DNA of 64,000 bases from Candida dubliniensis CD36 (lineage: Eukaryota > Ascomycota > Pichiomycetes > Serinales > Debaryomycetaceae), in contig NC_012863.1 of the NCBI RefSeq assembly GCF_000026945.1, positions 1,393,501-1,457,500 of the forward strand, in the 5' to 3' direction. Shown here in pieces: positions 29,227-38,466 of the stretch. Position 1 is the first letter of the stretch. Each line of letters starts with the position of its first letter. The notes under the pieces were generated by a model. That model was not told where the DNA came from, made no database searches, and worked only from the letters and a program-made list of their open reading frames with translations. The translations under genes were made by a program, and so were the position numbers.

Positions 29227-31320
29227 TTAATCTAATGAGCTTTTAGACCTGGGAATAGAAGCATTACTAGAACCTCTGGCCAATGACTCTCGGCTATTGT
29301 TGGCAGATATATAAATGTTCTTCTTTGGCGACGAAAAAGACTTATTGTAGTAGCTATTCCCCTTGGGATTGTACAGACTCAAGTTTGTAAGCGACTGTCC
29401 AGAACCGCCTTTGTAATCATTACCTGAATTTTCATTTAATCCTATTGCCAGTCTTGTCCTTAATACGCTCGCAGATGCAGGCTGTTGCTGATTCTGTAAA
29501 GTTTTGAAATTGGTATTATTCGACGTGTTATCAAATATTCCTTCCTCCAAAATTATACTTTGGTCTTGAAGGTCCAGAAACATCACAATATTTTCAAAAT
29601 AATGCCTAACACCGGGAATTTTGGATCCAATCGTATTGACTGCTCTTTTGACTTCAACTGGAATTTGAAATCTTCTTAACTTGTTGGACCATCTTCCAAA
29701 ATGAGATTTTCCAAAATGAAACAAAAAGAATAACAACAAGAAAATAAAAATTAAGGAGTATAGTATATGACTGAATTGACTGCCAAAATCATCATCTTCA
29801 TCATCAGTTGAGTAATCTCCCTCACCAGACAACAGGCCCCCACCTGGCACAAATTTACGACCAGAGATTTCACTTGGATATATACCGATTTGCTTAGCAT
29901 CGGCGTCTCCTTCTTTTGGTTCAATTTGAGACGATGCAAATAAAAGTATTTTACCCAAAGTCCATGACAACTCTTCTCCTTCCACCGAATCAGCAGATTT
30001 AAAAGGAACATGGGAATTAGTGATTTTTTTGTCTTCTTCTGTCTGATCTTCCTTTTCTGTTTCAAAACCGATCCTAGGCAACTCAAACCCTTCGTGCAAA
30101 ATATTCATGACCCAACTTGCTTTGAAACATGCATCCTTTAAAAATTTATCAGGATCTAAGTTTGAGTATTGTCCCTGTTTGGAATTTTTGAGGATGTCAT
30201 CCCAGTTGCTTTCACAGTATTCCTTCACCTTTGCATTAAATGCTTTAAAATTGTACTCACCACCACTTTGAAAAATATCGTTAGCAGTATACCAATACTC
30301 AGAAATACCAATGAATTTGTCTTTTTCAAAATTAAACTTGGGCCCATGAATACCGTTGAAAAGACATGGTTCATCAATACAAACCATATTCTTCATCAAC
30401 AATGGATAGATTGTTTTGATACACATCTCATAATTCCCCACTCCTTGAACCAAATACTGTTTTTTTTCGTGTTCATATTTCATCGAAGCTCCCTTTGGTA
30501 AGCATGGATCATTGATTTCATTATTCCAGTTTTCTCCATTAACAATCGCCAAATTAATCAATTGATTGAGAAATCTTTTACGTGCCTCATTAGCACCAAA
30601 ACCTAACCATGTAGCGACAAACAAATCCCAAGTTTGAGTTTCCCCATTAATGTTTCTCAAAGTAACTGTAGAAAGATCCTCCTTATGTTTTATGACTTCT
30701 TCTTTAGATGATGGAACGAATGCAATTTGGGTAGATGCTCCTCCCATATCCATAAATCCAATAGATTCATGCAAACTATCTTGCGAGCTATCATAATTGT
30801 TAAATTGTTTCATCAAATAATTTAGCCCAAGCCACCCATAAATACCTTCTGTTGACCCATCGATTATTTCAACAAAATTCTCACAATTTTCGGTAGGGAT
30901 ATAAAAGTTGGTGTTTTGTTTGATACCAGAACAAGTTTCTTTTAAAATTGATTTTTGATCCTTTTTCAGCAACAATCTCATCCCAGCAGTACTCAAAACA
31001 AATACAGGAGTGTCTGGCTGTTTATCTGAAGGAATGATATCTTCAGCAAACTTTAACAATTCTGAGTAATGGTCCTGCCAAATTCTACCAGATTTGTCTT
31101 TTGAATTATATGTAGAAATCCCCGGAGTGATTTTCTTTGTCCATCCCTTTTCTTGCGTAATCTTTGGAGGTGATTGTAATACAGATTGATCTTTGGAAGA
31201 CTTCAATTCAAATTGTTGATCAGTCCATTTATATATTTGAATTCTGGATCCCGACGAACCTGAATCAATGACAATACCATACTTTTCATTTGAGTTATCA
31301 GACCTTTTCAAGTTCGACAT
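29227..31320 (-). CDS. YND1: Golgi apyrase Ynd1 (GDA1/CD39 family)
   Basis: Hydrolyses nucleoside di- and triphosphates in the Golgi lumen, supplying the NMP needed to exchange nucleotide sugars for glycosylation. The 697-residue product shows the apyrase-conserved regions in order: IDSGSSGSRIQIYKW (near 18-32), VLSTAGMRLLL (near 108), GSTEGIYGWLGLNYL (near 152) and GFMDMGGASTQIAF (near 187). GISEYWYTANDIF falls in the fourth and fifth regions. A single transmembrane segment lies at about 517-537 (LIFIFLLLFFLFHFG), followed by a cytosolic tail of about 160 residues. This matches yeast Ynd1 (630) and differs from Gda1, which has an N-terminal anchor. It is divergent from the PalC-like gene. 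Confidence 0.92.
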   Translation of the reverse strand: MSNLKRSDNSNEKYGIVIDSGSSGSRIQIYKWTDQQFELKSSKDQSVLQSPPKITQEKGWTKKITPGISTYNSKDKSGRIWQDHYSELLKFAEDIIPSDKQPDTPVFVLSTAGMRLLLKKDQKSILKETCSGIKQNTNFYIPTENCENFVEIIDGSTEGIYGWLGLNYLMKQFNNYDSSQDSLHESIGFMDMGGASTQIAFVPSSKEEVIKHKEDLSTVTLRNINGETQTWDLFVATWLGFGANEARKRFLNQLINLAIVNGENWNNEINDPCLPKGASMKYEHEKKQYLVQGVGNYEMCIKTIYPLLMKNMVCIDEPCLFNGIHGPKFNFEKDKFIGISEYWYTANDIFQSGGEYNFKAFNAKVKEYCESNWDDILKNSKQGQYSNLDPDKFLKDACFKASWVMNILHEGFELPRIGFETEKEDQTEEDKKITNSHVPFKSADSVEGEELSWTLGKILLFASSQIEPKEGDADAKQIGIYPSEISGRKFVPGGGLLSGEGDYSTDDEDDDFGSQFSHILYSLIFIFLLLFFLFHFGKSHFGRWSNKLRRFQIPVEVKRAVNTIGSKIPGVRHYFENIVMFLDLQDQSIILEEGIFDNTSNNTNFKTLQNQQQPASASVLRTRLAIGLNENSGNDYKGGSGQSLTNLSLYNPKGNSYYNKSFSSPKKNIYISANNSRESLARGSSNASIPRSKSSLD

Positions 31321-31427
31321 TGTGGCGATGGGTAGTTAGATCAAGATCACTAGATCGGTAGTCGAAAGGGTCAGAATCTGTGAATGCGTTGGTAAAAATT
31401 GAGTGTATATGGAAAAACCTTTTTTTT

Positions 31428-31428
31428 T

Positions 31429-31457
<29 letters not shown>
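31428..31457 (+). repeat. GTT trinucleotide tract
   Basis: About nine GTT units following a T tract, in the short divergent region between YND1 and the PalC-like gene, roughly 110-140 bp upstream of the latter's ATG. Confidence 0.85.
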
Positions 31458-31460
<3 letters not shown>

Positions 31461-31563
31461 CAAGGAACGGTTTAGTTTTGGGCTCAATAGTGAGGACAGA
31501 TTTTTAATCACGATACAGCCTTGTCCACCAATTGATTTTCACTTGTATAATTATATACTATCA

Positions 31564-32877
31564 ATGATCGTTTTACCAAATACACCACCAGTGGCCATAA
31601 AATTTAAAAACTCCAAAGTTTCTTCACAATTGTTATCATCACGAGCTGCCATTGAACTTCAACAACCGGTGACTGACAGCACCTCCTATTTGATTCATTT
31701 AGAAGAGTATTTAAAATGTTTGCTAAACTATATAGACCAAAACGGAACTGGAAACCCTTCTGTGATATGTGAAGGTATACCATGGACAAATGTTATCTTT
31801 TCAAAACAAAGAAAAATACCAAAATTGGGATCAACCATCGACAATAAGATCACCTGGTCGACTCAAAATGAATTGTACATGACCCTTATCGCAATAACCT
31901 TAACATATTTGAAAAAAGCTGCAGAAATGGCCAATGCAATTATTGACGAGGAAACGGATGACGTGAGTCAATTTAATGAAAACTGGAAGCATATCATGTC
32001 TTACTATAAAACTGGCATTTCCTATATTTTATATGCCATGAATTTGCCACAAACTCAACAAGAACCTCCACATCTTCAGATAAACAATGTCCTATTGAAT
32101 ATAATTCATAAAATTTCTCAAGTATCAATTCAGATTGTTATTTTGATCAAATTTTCTTGGATTAATAGAAACTCCTTTCAATTTAAAGAGGAAACAATAC
32201 AAACAGAAAACAACTCCACCTTATCGAAAGTGGCCATCTACATATTACAAGAGTTGAAGGTGATAAAGAATTTGATTAATGGTATAGAAAAAAACGAACA
32301 GGACTTTATGTTAGATTGTTCACATTGGATAAAGTATTTGAACGTGATTGAAAAATATATCAATGGATATGCTGGATTATTTCAAAGTTTGCAAATGTAC
32401 AAGGAGGACAAATTGGGGCATGCACTAGGCTTGGTTCATTTTAGTCTCTTATCTTTACAAAGTAAACAAGCTATTATTACAGAATCTACAAAGTCCAGCA
32501 AAAATATAATACGCAGTGTAAAAATGAAATTCAACAACAAAAAGAATGAGGTGATACTATCTAATTTGAATTCAGTTTCAAGTTTGCAGATTGACAAGTC
32601 AGCATTTAATGAAAAATCTTCATCATCTTCTAGACTAATTCTAAATGACTTGAATTATCTTTTTGATCAATTAATCAAATTAAATCTCAAGTTCACTAAA
32701 GAAAACAACAATTTGAAATTTGATACCATAATAAAATGGCTGGATATATTTGTTGACAGCAAATGGCCAACTGGTTGTCCTATTCCCATTTCGGAGATTA
32801 AACCATATGACCCACACCCAAGCAAAAAACAGACTGAAGAGAAGCTAAATTATACTGGCCGTGGAGCATATTACTAA
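31564..32877 (+). CDS. PalC-like BRO1-domain protein (YGR122W family)
   Basis: Most likely the budding-yeast counterpart of filamentous-fungal PalC. PalC is a BRO1-domain protein that links ESCRT-III to ambient-pH (Rim101/PacC) signalling at the plasma membrane. The product is 437 residues from the ATG at 31564. The frame extends upstream through a poly-Leu-like stretch made by the GTT/T tracts, but with no ATG, so I reject that extension. Features suggesting BRO1 are the early segment TWSTQNELYMTLIAITLTYL, the helix WKHIMSYYKTGISYILYAM, the later KEDKLGHALGLVHFSLLSL, and the C-terminal end YTGRGAYY. The assignment is by pattern resemblance and is moderate. Rim20 and Bro1 are much longer and do not fit. 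Confidence 0.68.
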   Translation: MIVLPNTPPVAIKFKNSKVSSQLLSSRAAIELQQPVTDSTSYLIHLEEYLKCLLNYIDQNGTGNPSVICEGIPWTNVIFSKQRKIPKLGSTIDNKITWSTQNELYMTLIAITLTYLKKAAEMANAIIDEETDDVSQFNENWKHIMSYYKTGISYILYAMNLPQTQQEPPHLQINNVLLNIIHKISQVSIQIVILIKFSWINRNSFQFKEETIQTENNSTLSKVAIYILQELKVIKNLINGIEKNEQDFMLDCSHWIKYLNVIEKYINGYAGLFQSLQMYKEDKLGHALGLVHFSLLSLQSKQAIITESTKSSKNIIRSVKMKFNNKKNEVILSNLNSVSSLQIDKSAFNEKSSSSSRLILNDLNYLFDQLIKLNLKFTKENNNLKFDTIIKWLDIFVDSKWPTGCPIPISEIKPYDPHPSKKQTEEKLNYTGRGAYY

Positions 32878-33017
32878 ATAGGTTTGTTTTGTTTCTTTGT
32901 TGTATAGGTGTTAGATAAAAGCAATACTAAAAAATAGTAATAATTTAATTGAAGCTATATTATACAAAATCAATAATAGTTTACTCTTTGTAAAAAAAAA
33001 TAAAGATGCATTTCTTT

Positions 33018-35354
33018 TCAAGCAGCAGCAGAATATTGTAGCTCGTTTCGTACGAGTTTCAATTTTACTTCCATCTTTTGAAAAATCTGAGTCATGTTAT
33101 CCACTTCATTCAATGCAGATCCAATATCAGTTCCTGAATTGTTGGTCAAATCGATGGTAACCAATTTCGATACAATATCTTGTTTACTGTTGTTCAATTC
33201 CTTACTTAATTTCTTCATTAAAGTATCGGTGGTATCTTTGACTGACCACCCAATCTCATTGACTAGGGTATCTACTTCAACATCTCTTTGGTCTTTGGAA
33301 ATAATTGGCGATGGGTTAACTTTCTCGTTCTCTGGTGTTTCCGACTTTCTAACTATATTCAAACCTTTCTCAAGGGGTTCCCCTTCAAAACTATGTGTGT
33401 CACCATTCAAATTCTTTGATGGGCTAGCCACACGAATCTCAGGAATCTCATTCAAGTCATCAACACTCTTTTCGTTAATCCCATCATTGAAATCAAAAGA
33501 ATCTTCTTGGGCTCTATCAATATGTGACGATAACAAATCTTGCAAGTCTTGAAGATTCGAACTAGCACTGTTCTGACCTTCCAACTTTGTAGATTCCTCG
33601 ATAAACGACCCGGAACCACCTGGATAAATTCCTAATCCCTTTTGGGACGCAAAAGTCTTCTCATCGTAATGACTTGATTTGTCAGTAAAATTAGTTGTTG
33701 CTTCTGCATTGTGATGTGGTGGTTGTTCATGTATAACTTTCTCGGTCTGTGCTTCTTTCTTCTCTTGAGCTTTGATTTGTTGCTGGCGTCTACGGATACT
33801 AAATGTAGGGGCAGGTCGTTGATCGTCTTCACTGTCATCTGTAATCTCTTCAACACCAAAATCAGGAACCGTTGCTGAGGCTGCCATTTTTCTTTTTGGA
33901 GGAATTGCTTCAGAAAACTCCTTGACAACGTCTTCGGCAGATTTCTGAGAAGCAACAGATTCCCTTTCTTGTTTACCCACAGAGCTACTAGTTTGCAGAC
34001 CCTTTGATTTTTTAGATTCGGCAACAGTTGCTAAGGATCCTTGCTGTCTAGAAGACCTGGAACTATCATCCACTCTTTCTCGGGAGTGGTTTTTATCATC
34101 ATTTGAAGCAAACACAAAACTGTGAGAATCATTACTAACAACACTAGAAGAATCTGTTCCATTCATTGGCGACTTCTGGAAATATGGATGGTGGTTGTGT
34201 TTTTTAACTGGAGGTGCTTGATGACTGCCGTTGTCCTGGCTTGGACTGTTAAAGCCCAGTTGCAGATGACTGCCTCGAGGCTGTTGTTGTTCATGAACAG
34301 ACCGGCCTGGGTCAAGTTTGCTAGCATACCCTCTATCACTCGATTCACGCAGTATCACCTTCATTTGTTTCTGAGGCAACCCACCATTAACTGTAAAGTC
34401 CATATCTTTGTATAACTCTTCCGGCTTGGAAGGTATTGGTGGGGTTTTTGCTGCCGATGCAGTGGGAGGTTGTGGTAACACCGGGTTAGGCATATTCTTT
34501 CTTTTCAATGAACGCGACTTTAACAATTGAGGATCAGGATTAGGCTCATTTAACGAAGGTGATCTAGGAACAGTAGTTGTTGGAGATTTCGGGATTGTGG
34601 GTAACATGAAATCATCAAGCGAAAACCCTTCAAGTCCAGGGTATTTCCCCATAAATATCCCGTAATGTTGTGTTAAGTAACGAGCAAATTTCCAAACACG
34701 GTTGGCATCCTCATCACATTTCCAATAATATACTTTATTTAATTGTAAAATTAATCCATCAGGTCCAACTTTTTTAACATATTGTAGTTCCGATAAATCC
34801 CATGTTCTCCCAATTTGGTAGAGATTCTTATCGGCTTGATATTTCCCCTTTTGTAGTTGCATTCTCCCTGAATTCTTTTTGCACAAAACAAGTATACGAT
34901 GTTTGACGGTACCGAAATTGGTGTTGGGAGGTGGAGGGGCCGATGGGTAATGTGAATACTCAATAACACCAATGTGTGTTATATAAGAAACATCATTAAC
35001 CTTTCTTCCTCCATCAATTATCACTTTTGAATAGCAATCGGAAATAATCTTATCTGTGGCTAATTTTCGTTGCTGTTCAGAATTGGTGCTCCCGGCAGGA
35101 GAGTTAGGACCAGCCATTCTCGACACATTGGTTTGAATCGGACTCATTCCATTTCTTTGAGGGGTGGAGTATCCGGAATTGGTCTGAGATCCCGGTCCAG
35201 ATGATGGGTATGGTGACTGTTGACGATGACTTGAAGGGTGGGAAAATAAATGGGCAGGATTCGGGACATGATGATGGTGCAGTCTAGATTGTTGTTGTGG
35301 CTGTTGTTGGGGTTGAGATTGTTTTTGTTTTGATCTCTTTGGACTTCTGAACAT
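33018..35354 (-). CDS. SEC3: Sec3-like exocyst protein, N-terminal region only
   Basis: Sec3 marks exocytic sites by binding PI(4,5)P2 and Rho GTPases and tethers secretory vesicles as an exocyst subunit. Residues about 101-245 here match the Sec3 N-terminal PH-like domain (IISDCYSKVIIDGGRKVND, YYWKCDEDANRVWKFARYL, PGLEGFSLDDFMLP). Residues 1-95 are Gln/His/Ser-rich, and 250-690 are disordered and Ser/Lys/Glu-rich. Residues about 695-775 form a coiled coil beginning VNEIGWSVKDTTDTLMKKL, after which the protein stops at residue 778. S. cerevisiae Sec3 is about 1336 residues and has a large helical C-terminal exocyst core, which is missing here. The 140 bp to the convergent PalC-like gene leave no room for it. 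The alternative is a Sec3-related paralogue. Confidence 0.72.
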   Translation of the reverse strand: MFRSPKRSKQKQSQPQQQPQQQSRLHHHHVPNPAHLFSHPSSHRQQSPYPSSGPGSQTNSGYSTPQRNGMSPIQTNVSRMAGPNSPAGSTNSEQQRKLATDKIISDCYSKVIIDGGRKVNDVSYITHIGVIEYSHYPSAPPPPNTNFGTVKHRILVLCKKNSGRMQLQKGKYQADKNLYQIGRTWDLSELQYVKKVGPDGLILQLNKVYYWKCDEDANRVWKFARYLTQHYGIFMGKYPGLEGFSLDDFMLPTIPKSPTTTVPRSPSLNEPNPDPQLLKSRSLKRKNMPNPVLPQPPTASAAKTPPIPSKPEELYKDMDFTVNGGLPQKQMKVILRESSDRGYASKLDPGRSVHEQQQPRGSHLQLGFNSPSQDNGSHQAPPVKKHNHHPYFQKSPMNGTDSSSVVSNDSHSFVFASNDDKNHSRERVDDSSRSSRQQGSLATVAESKKSKGLQTSSSVGKQERESVASQKSAEDVVKEFSEAIPPKRKMAASATVPDFGVEEITDDSEDDQRPAPTFSIRRRQQQIKAQEKKEAQTEKVIHEQPPHHNAEATTNFTDKSSHYDEKTFASQKGLGIYPGGSGSFIEESTKLEGQNSASSNLQDLQDLLSSHIDRAQEDSFDFNDGINEKSVDDLNEIPEIRVASPSKNLNGDTHSFEGEPLEKGLNIVRKSETPENEKVNPSPIISKDQRDVEVDTLVNEIGWSVKDTTDTLMKKLSKELNNSKQDIVSKLVTIDLTNNSGTDIGSALNEVDNMTQIFQKMEVKLKLVRNELQYSAAA

Positions 35355-36174
35355 ATTTGAATTTATTATTTATCGGCGTTCGTCAATATTAAACTATAAA
35401 AGAATATTTTGAAATAACTAATGACAATTAATTCCTTTTTGGTTTAGTGTATTATATCTTTGGTGTTGTTGATAATCAATTGTTGGCGTTGATGTGTGTA
35501 TGTTTTTTTTTTTTTTTTTTTTTTTTTTGTATAATCTCTATTTTTAACTCGACCTTTCTTTTTTTTTTTTTTTTCTCTCTCTTTTTGTCGTTTCAATTTT
35601 CTCCAAATTCAAGTGATCACAAAGTGTAGACCAAGGGTTATTTAAAGACCCTTAACGGCATTGTCATACACACTTTGTTGATTAGATGGAAAGAGGGGAA
35701 CAAGAGTATTGTGAGGTAAATTGTAAATCAGATTTAAGTGCTTGATTTCGAAACAGCTCTTCATAGTTGAGTGTTGGACTTCTTGAATTAAAACAATGTC
35801 GAATAATTACAATTGTTCCTATATAATAGCAGATCAAAATCAGTGATATCCATAGTATATTCCTAAATCAATCTGATGTCAAGCTTACAGCTGATCATGA
35901 ACTGTCTTTTCTAATATTATCCGACTAGCAATCATGATTGGGTTTCATTGATATATTTTGATATGACCACAAGGAGACCAAATAAACCACCTGTTGATAA
36001 CATGAATATCAAAGTAAATCGGGTTTGTATTTTTTTTTTTTGCAACATTAGAATAACGAAAAACTTGAATATTCTTGCTACACTTCTTAGAGGTTCCTGA
36101 TTTTCATCTTGTTTTGGAATTATTCTTCTCTATTAAAATATACAAAATCAGAAATCCAGAAGACTACATTATCA
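35355..36174. promoter_or_regulatory. Divergent promoter region, SEC3-like / Cys-rich GPI gene
   Basis: 820 bp without a gene. It has two long T tracts (about 35503-35528 and 35560-35573) followed by a CT-rich stretch, and a shorter T tract near 36030-36040. No other motif was recognised. Confidence 0.5.
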
Positions 36175-36885
36175 ATGTATCAGCACAGTTACCACTCAAT
36201 ATTAATATGGCTTTTATTTTATCTCCACTCAACAGTTGTACTAGCACGAATTGTTGATCCAGAATTTGGCACTTACCTGAACCCTAATCCTCGCAAATAT
36301 CCACAATGTCAAGCCAATGATTTAGTCAAATTGTCATCATGTTGTAACGAGTTGCTACACAAATTGGATCAATGCAAATCAGACGATTTGGCATGCGAAT
36401 GTTGTGCATTACAACTGATTGATCGAGATTGTTATCACTTGTGTCCCGGTAATCCACTGACTAACTTTTTGACAGTTTTACTTCAAGATTGTGCTCAATT
36501 AAGTGAGATAAACGCTTGTGCATTACCTTTTAAAAAGACAGATGAGTTGTTTGTTGACAAGAAGAAATCAACTCCAGACTCCAAATCTGCTGTTCAAGCG
36601 CTAGAAGCTGACGAAAAGTATGATGCTAGTTTGAAAAGTAAAGTCCATAACAAGGTTGATGAAATGAAAAGTCATGTCAAACAAGATCAATTCCTCAAGA
36701 AGAAAATTAAATTACTTATCGATAAAGATGAAACGTTTGCAATTCAAAACCATACAAATACTTCTAACAACTCGATTTCGGCAAAATCAGAAAATGGATC
36801 GGCGTGCTTAACTTCATCTTATTTCAATAGCCCGATAATTATACTTTGTGCTATTATCACAGGAACTCTTTTCGCTATGTATTAG
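36175..36885 (+). CDS. Cys-rich predicted GPI-anchored surface protein
   Basis: A 236-residue secreted protein. I start at the ATG at 36175, because the hydrophobic signal sequence (SILIWLLFYLHSTVVLA) follows directly; the frame extends further upstream without improving the protein. Residues about 35-115 hold eleven cysteines in a compact pattern including SCC, CECC and CYHLC. They end with NACALPFKK, which looks like a conserved fungal extracellular domain of unknown role. A charged Lys/Asp region follows. A C-terminal hydrophobic tail (IIILCAIITGTLFAMY) lies after a Ser/Asn/Gly-rich site, the usual GPI-attachment layout. It may sit in the plasma membrane or wall. The spacing does not match the eight-Cys CFEM domain. 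Confidence 0.77.
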   Translation: MYQHSYHSILIWLLFYLHSTVVLARIVDPEFGTYLNPNPRKYPQCQANDLVKLSSCCNELLHKLDQCKSDDLACECCALQLIDRDCYHLCPGNPLTNFLTVLLQDCAQLSEINACALPFKKTDELFVDKKKSTPDSKSAVQALEADEKYDASLKSKVHNKVDEMKSHVKQDQFLKKKIKLLIDKDETFAIQNHTNTSNNSISAKSENGSACLTSSYFNSPIIILCAIITGTLFAMY

Positions 36886-36995
36886 ACATATACACAATTT
36901 TAGGCTTTAGATATGACACATATTTATGTTTAGACATCCATAATGCCAAAAAAAAAAACAAAAAAATCTTAAACCTTAAACCTCCCTTCGACTAA

Positions 36996-38048
36996 TTACA
37001 AATCTTCATTCATCCAATCTAAAGTGTAGTTGATACCAGTTTCCAAATCGACTTCTGGTTTATACCCTAATAATCTTTTAGCTTTAGCAATATTATGATA
37101 CCTTATTGCGCAAACAACCTTGACCCTGAAAGGTGTAATACCTGGCTCTTTTTTCAAAATATTTTTGGCAACAAACTCACTGATATAACCCAAAGTCAAT
37201 GCTACGGGGTATGGTAGTTTGATGTAATATTTATCAATATAACCATCATTTTTCCAAACAGTTCTTGCCAATGTCCAAAAGTATGTTGGTGAATCGTTAG
37301 TTATGAAAAATGTTTGACCACTAATTTCGTCTCTTGTAGATTTATCTAAAATCTTTTGTGCCGCTAATACATGGGCATCAGCGACATTTCCAACATATGT
37401 CCAATCAAACAAATTATTGTTATCACCCAATTGGTATTTCAGTTGTCCTAATTTAGCACTGGCTCTTAATCCAGGAACCAATTGACGATCGCCTGGTCCA
37501 AAAATACCTGCTGGACGTAAACATACCGTACGTAATTGATCATCATCATTTGCTTTCATTACGGCTTCTTCTGCTGCCGCCTTTGTTTCATTATAACCAT
37601 CCATATGAACTTCTGGGTATGGCCAAGTTTCATCAGCATTGATAACATCTTGTCCATTGAATATAACACCAGCTGATGATGTATAAACTAAAGCTTTGAC
37701 GTGTAATTTCTGTGCAACGGAAAGTAAATTCTTTGTTCCTTGAACATTCACTTTTTCATAAACTTCTTGAGGTAATCCATGCATAGGTGAAGCTGAATGA
37801 ACAATCACATCACATTTAGATTGATTTATGGCATCAGTAACATCTTTATCTGAAGTCAAGTCTCCTTTGAAAAATTGTATTTGAGAAGGATCAAAGGTGA
37901 AATATTTCGATAATTTGGAAGGTAAAGGACGTACATCAAATACTGTGATTGCAACATTAGGACAATGTCTATGAAATTGTTCTATTAAATGAAGACCCAA
38001 AAATCCAGAGCCTCCAATGATTAATACTGATTGTAAAGATTCACTCAT
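36996..38048 (-). CDS. ERG26: C-3 sterol dehydrogenase Erg26
   Basis: Catalyses NAD(P)-dependent oxidative decarboxylation at C-4 of sterol intermediates in ergosterol synthesis, in the ER complex with Erg25, Erg27 and Erg28. The product is 350 residues from the ATG at 38048; yeast Erg26 has 349. The frame runs upstream another 66 codons to 38246, but that extension is low-complexity (poly-Lys, His-rich) and overlaps a promoter motif, so I reject it. The N-terminal Rossmann motif is VLIIGGSGFLGLHLIEQF, the 3-beta-HSD active-site pair sits in YNETKAAAEEAV (YxxxK), and PAGIFGPGDRQLVPG is typical of the family. A sterol-response-type element lies about 150 bp upstream. Confidence 0.93.
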   Translation of the reverse strand: MSESLQSVLIIGGSGFLGLHLIEQFHRHCPNVAITVFDVRPLPSKLSKYFTFDPSQIQFFKGDLTSDKDVTDAINQSKCDVIVHSASPMHGLPQEVYEKVNVQGTKNLLSVAQKLHVKALVYTSSAGVIFNGQDVINADETWPYPEVHMDGYNETKAAAEEAVMKANDDDQLRTVCLRPAGIFGPGDRQLVPGLRASAKLGQLKYQLGDNNNLFDWTYVGNVADAHVLAAQKILDKSTRDEISGQTFFITNDSPTYFWTLARTVWKNDGYIDKYYIKLPYPVALTLGYISEFVAKNILKKEPGITPFRVKVVCAIRYHNIAKAKRLLGYKPEVDLETGINYTLDWMNEDL

Positions 38049-38466
38049 TTCGTAAAGTCTTTGGAGATGTACAAGAAATGTTGTGTGATGAAAAATCTGG
38101 TGTTGGTTCTTTTTTTTTTTTTCCTTTTCCGTATCGCGTTGACGATGATTATGCGAGCATGGTTTGACTTCCAACACGATATGGAGTAGTAGGTCTCGTC
38201 GTATAGAGTAAGCGCTACCATGTATGATATCCGATGAGATTTCCAAGAGATTTTAGCACCTCTATCAAAATGAAAGCAACTAGACTATTTCCCACTTCAG
38301 GGAGGAAATCATTTGAGTTGGCGCTTTCCCACCATCTTTTCTTTCTGTTTCACAATTGACCTTTTAAACTTACATATATGGCAATTGGACTTAATCATAA
38401 CAATGTGTATCACTCATAGTAAATATAAACTATTTATAAAAACAAACATACAGTAAATGTCTGTTC
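38049..38466. other. ERG26 promoter region
   Basis: 418 bp upstream of ERG26 up to the stop of the next minus-strand gene. It contains a T tract near 38110-38121 and the sterol-response-type element listed separately. No gene. Confidence 0.55.
38199..38205 (+). promoter_or_regulatory. Sterol regulatory element (Upc2-type TCGTATA)
   Basis: A perfect TCGTATA, about 150 bp upstream of the ERG26 start. This is the core bound by the Upc2/Ecm22 zinc-cluster regulators that induce ergosterol genes when sterol is low. Position and target gene make it plausible. A 7-mer like this can occur by chance in 64 kb, so the support comes from the context. Confidence 0.5.

Noticed and set aside
31399..31563. 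Upstream extension of the PalC-like gene with a Leu-rich, signal-like stretch
   Set aside because: It starts at TTG, and the leucines come only from the T tract and GTT repeat. The ATG at 31564 is the first real start.
38049..38246. 66-codon N-terminal extension of ERG26
   Set aside because: Low-complexity Lys/His-rich sequence covering a T tract and the TCGTATA element; the ATG at 38048 gives the family's normal length and start.
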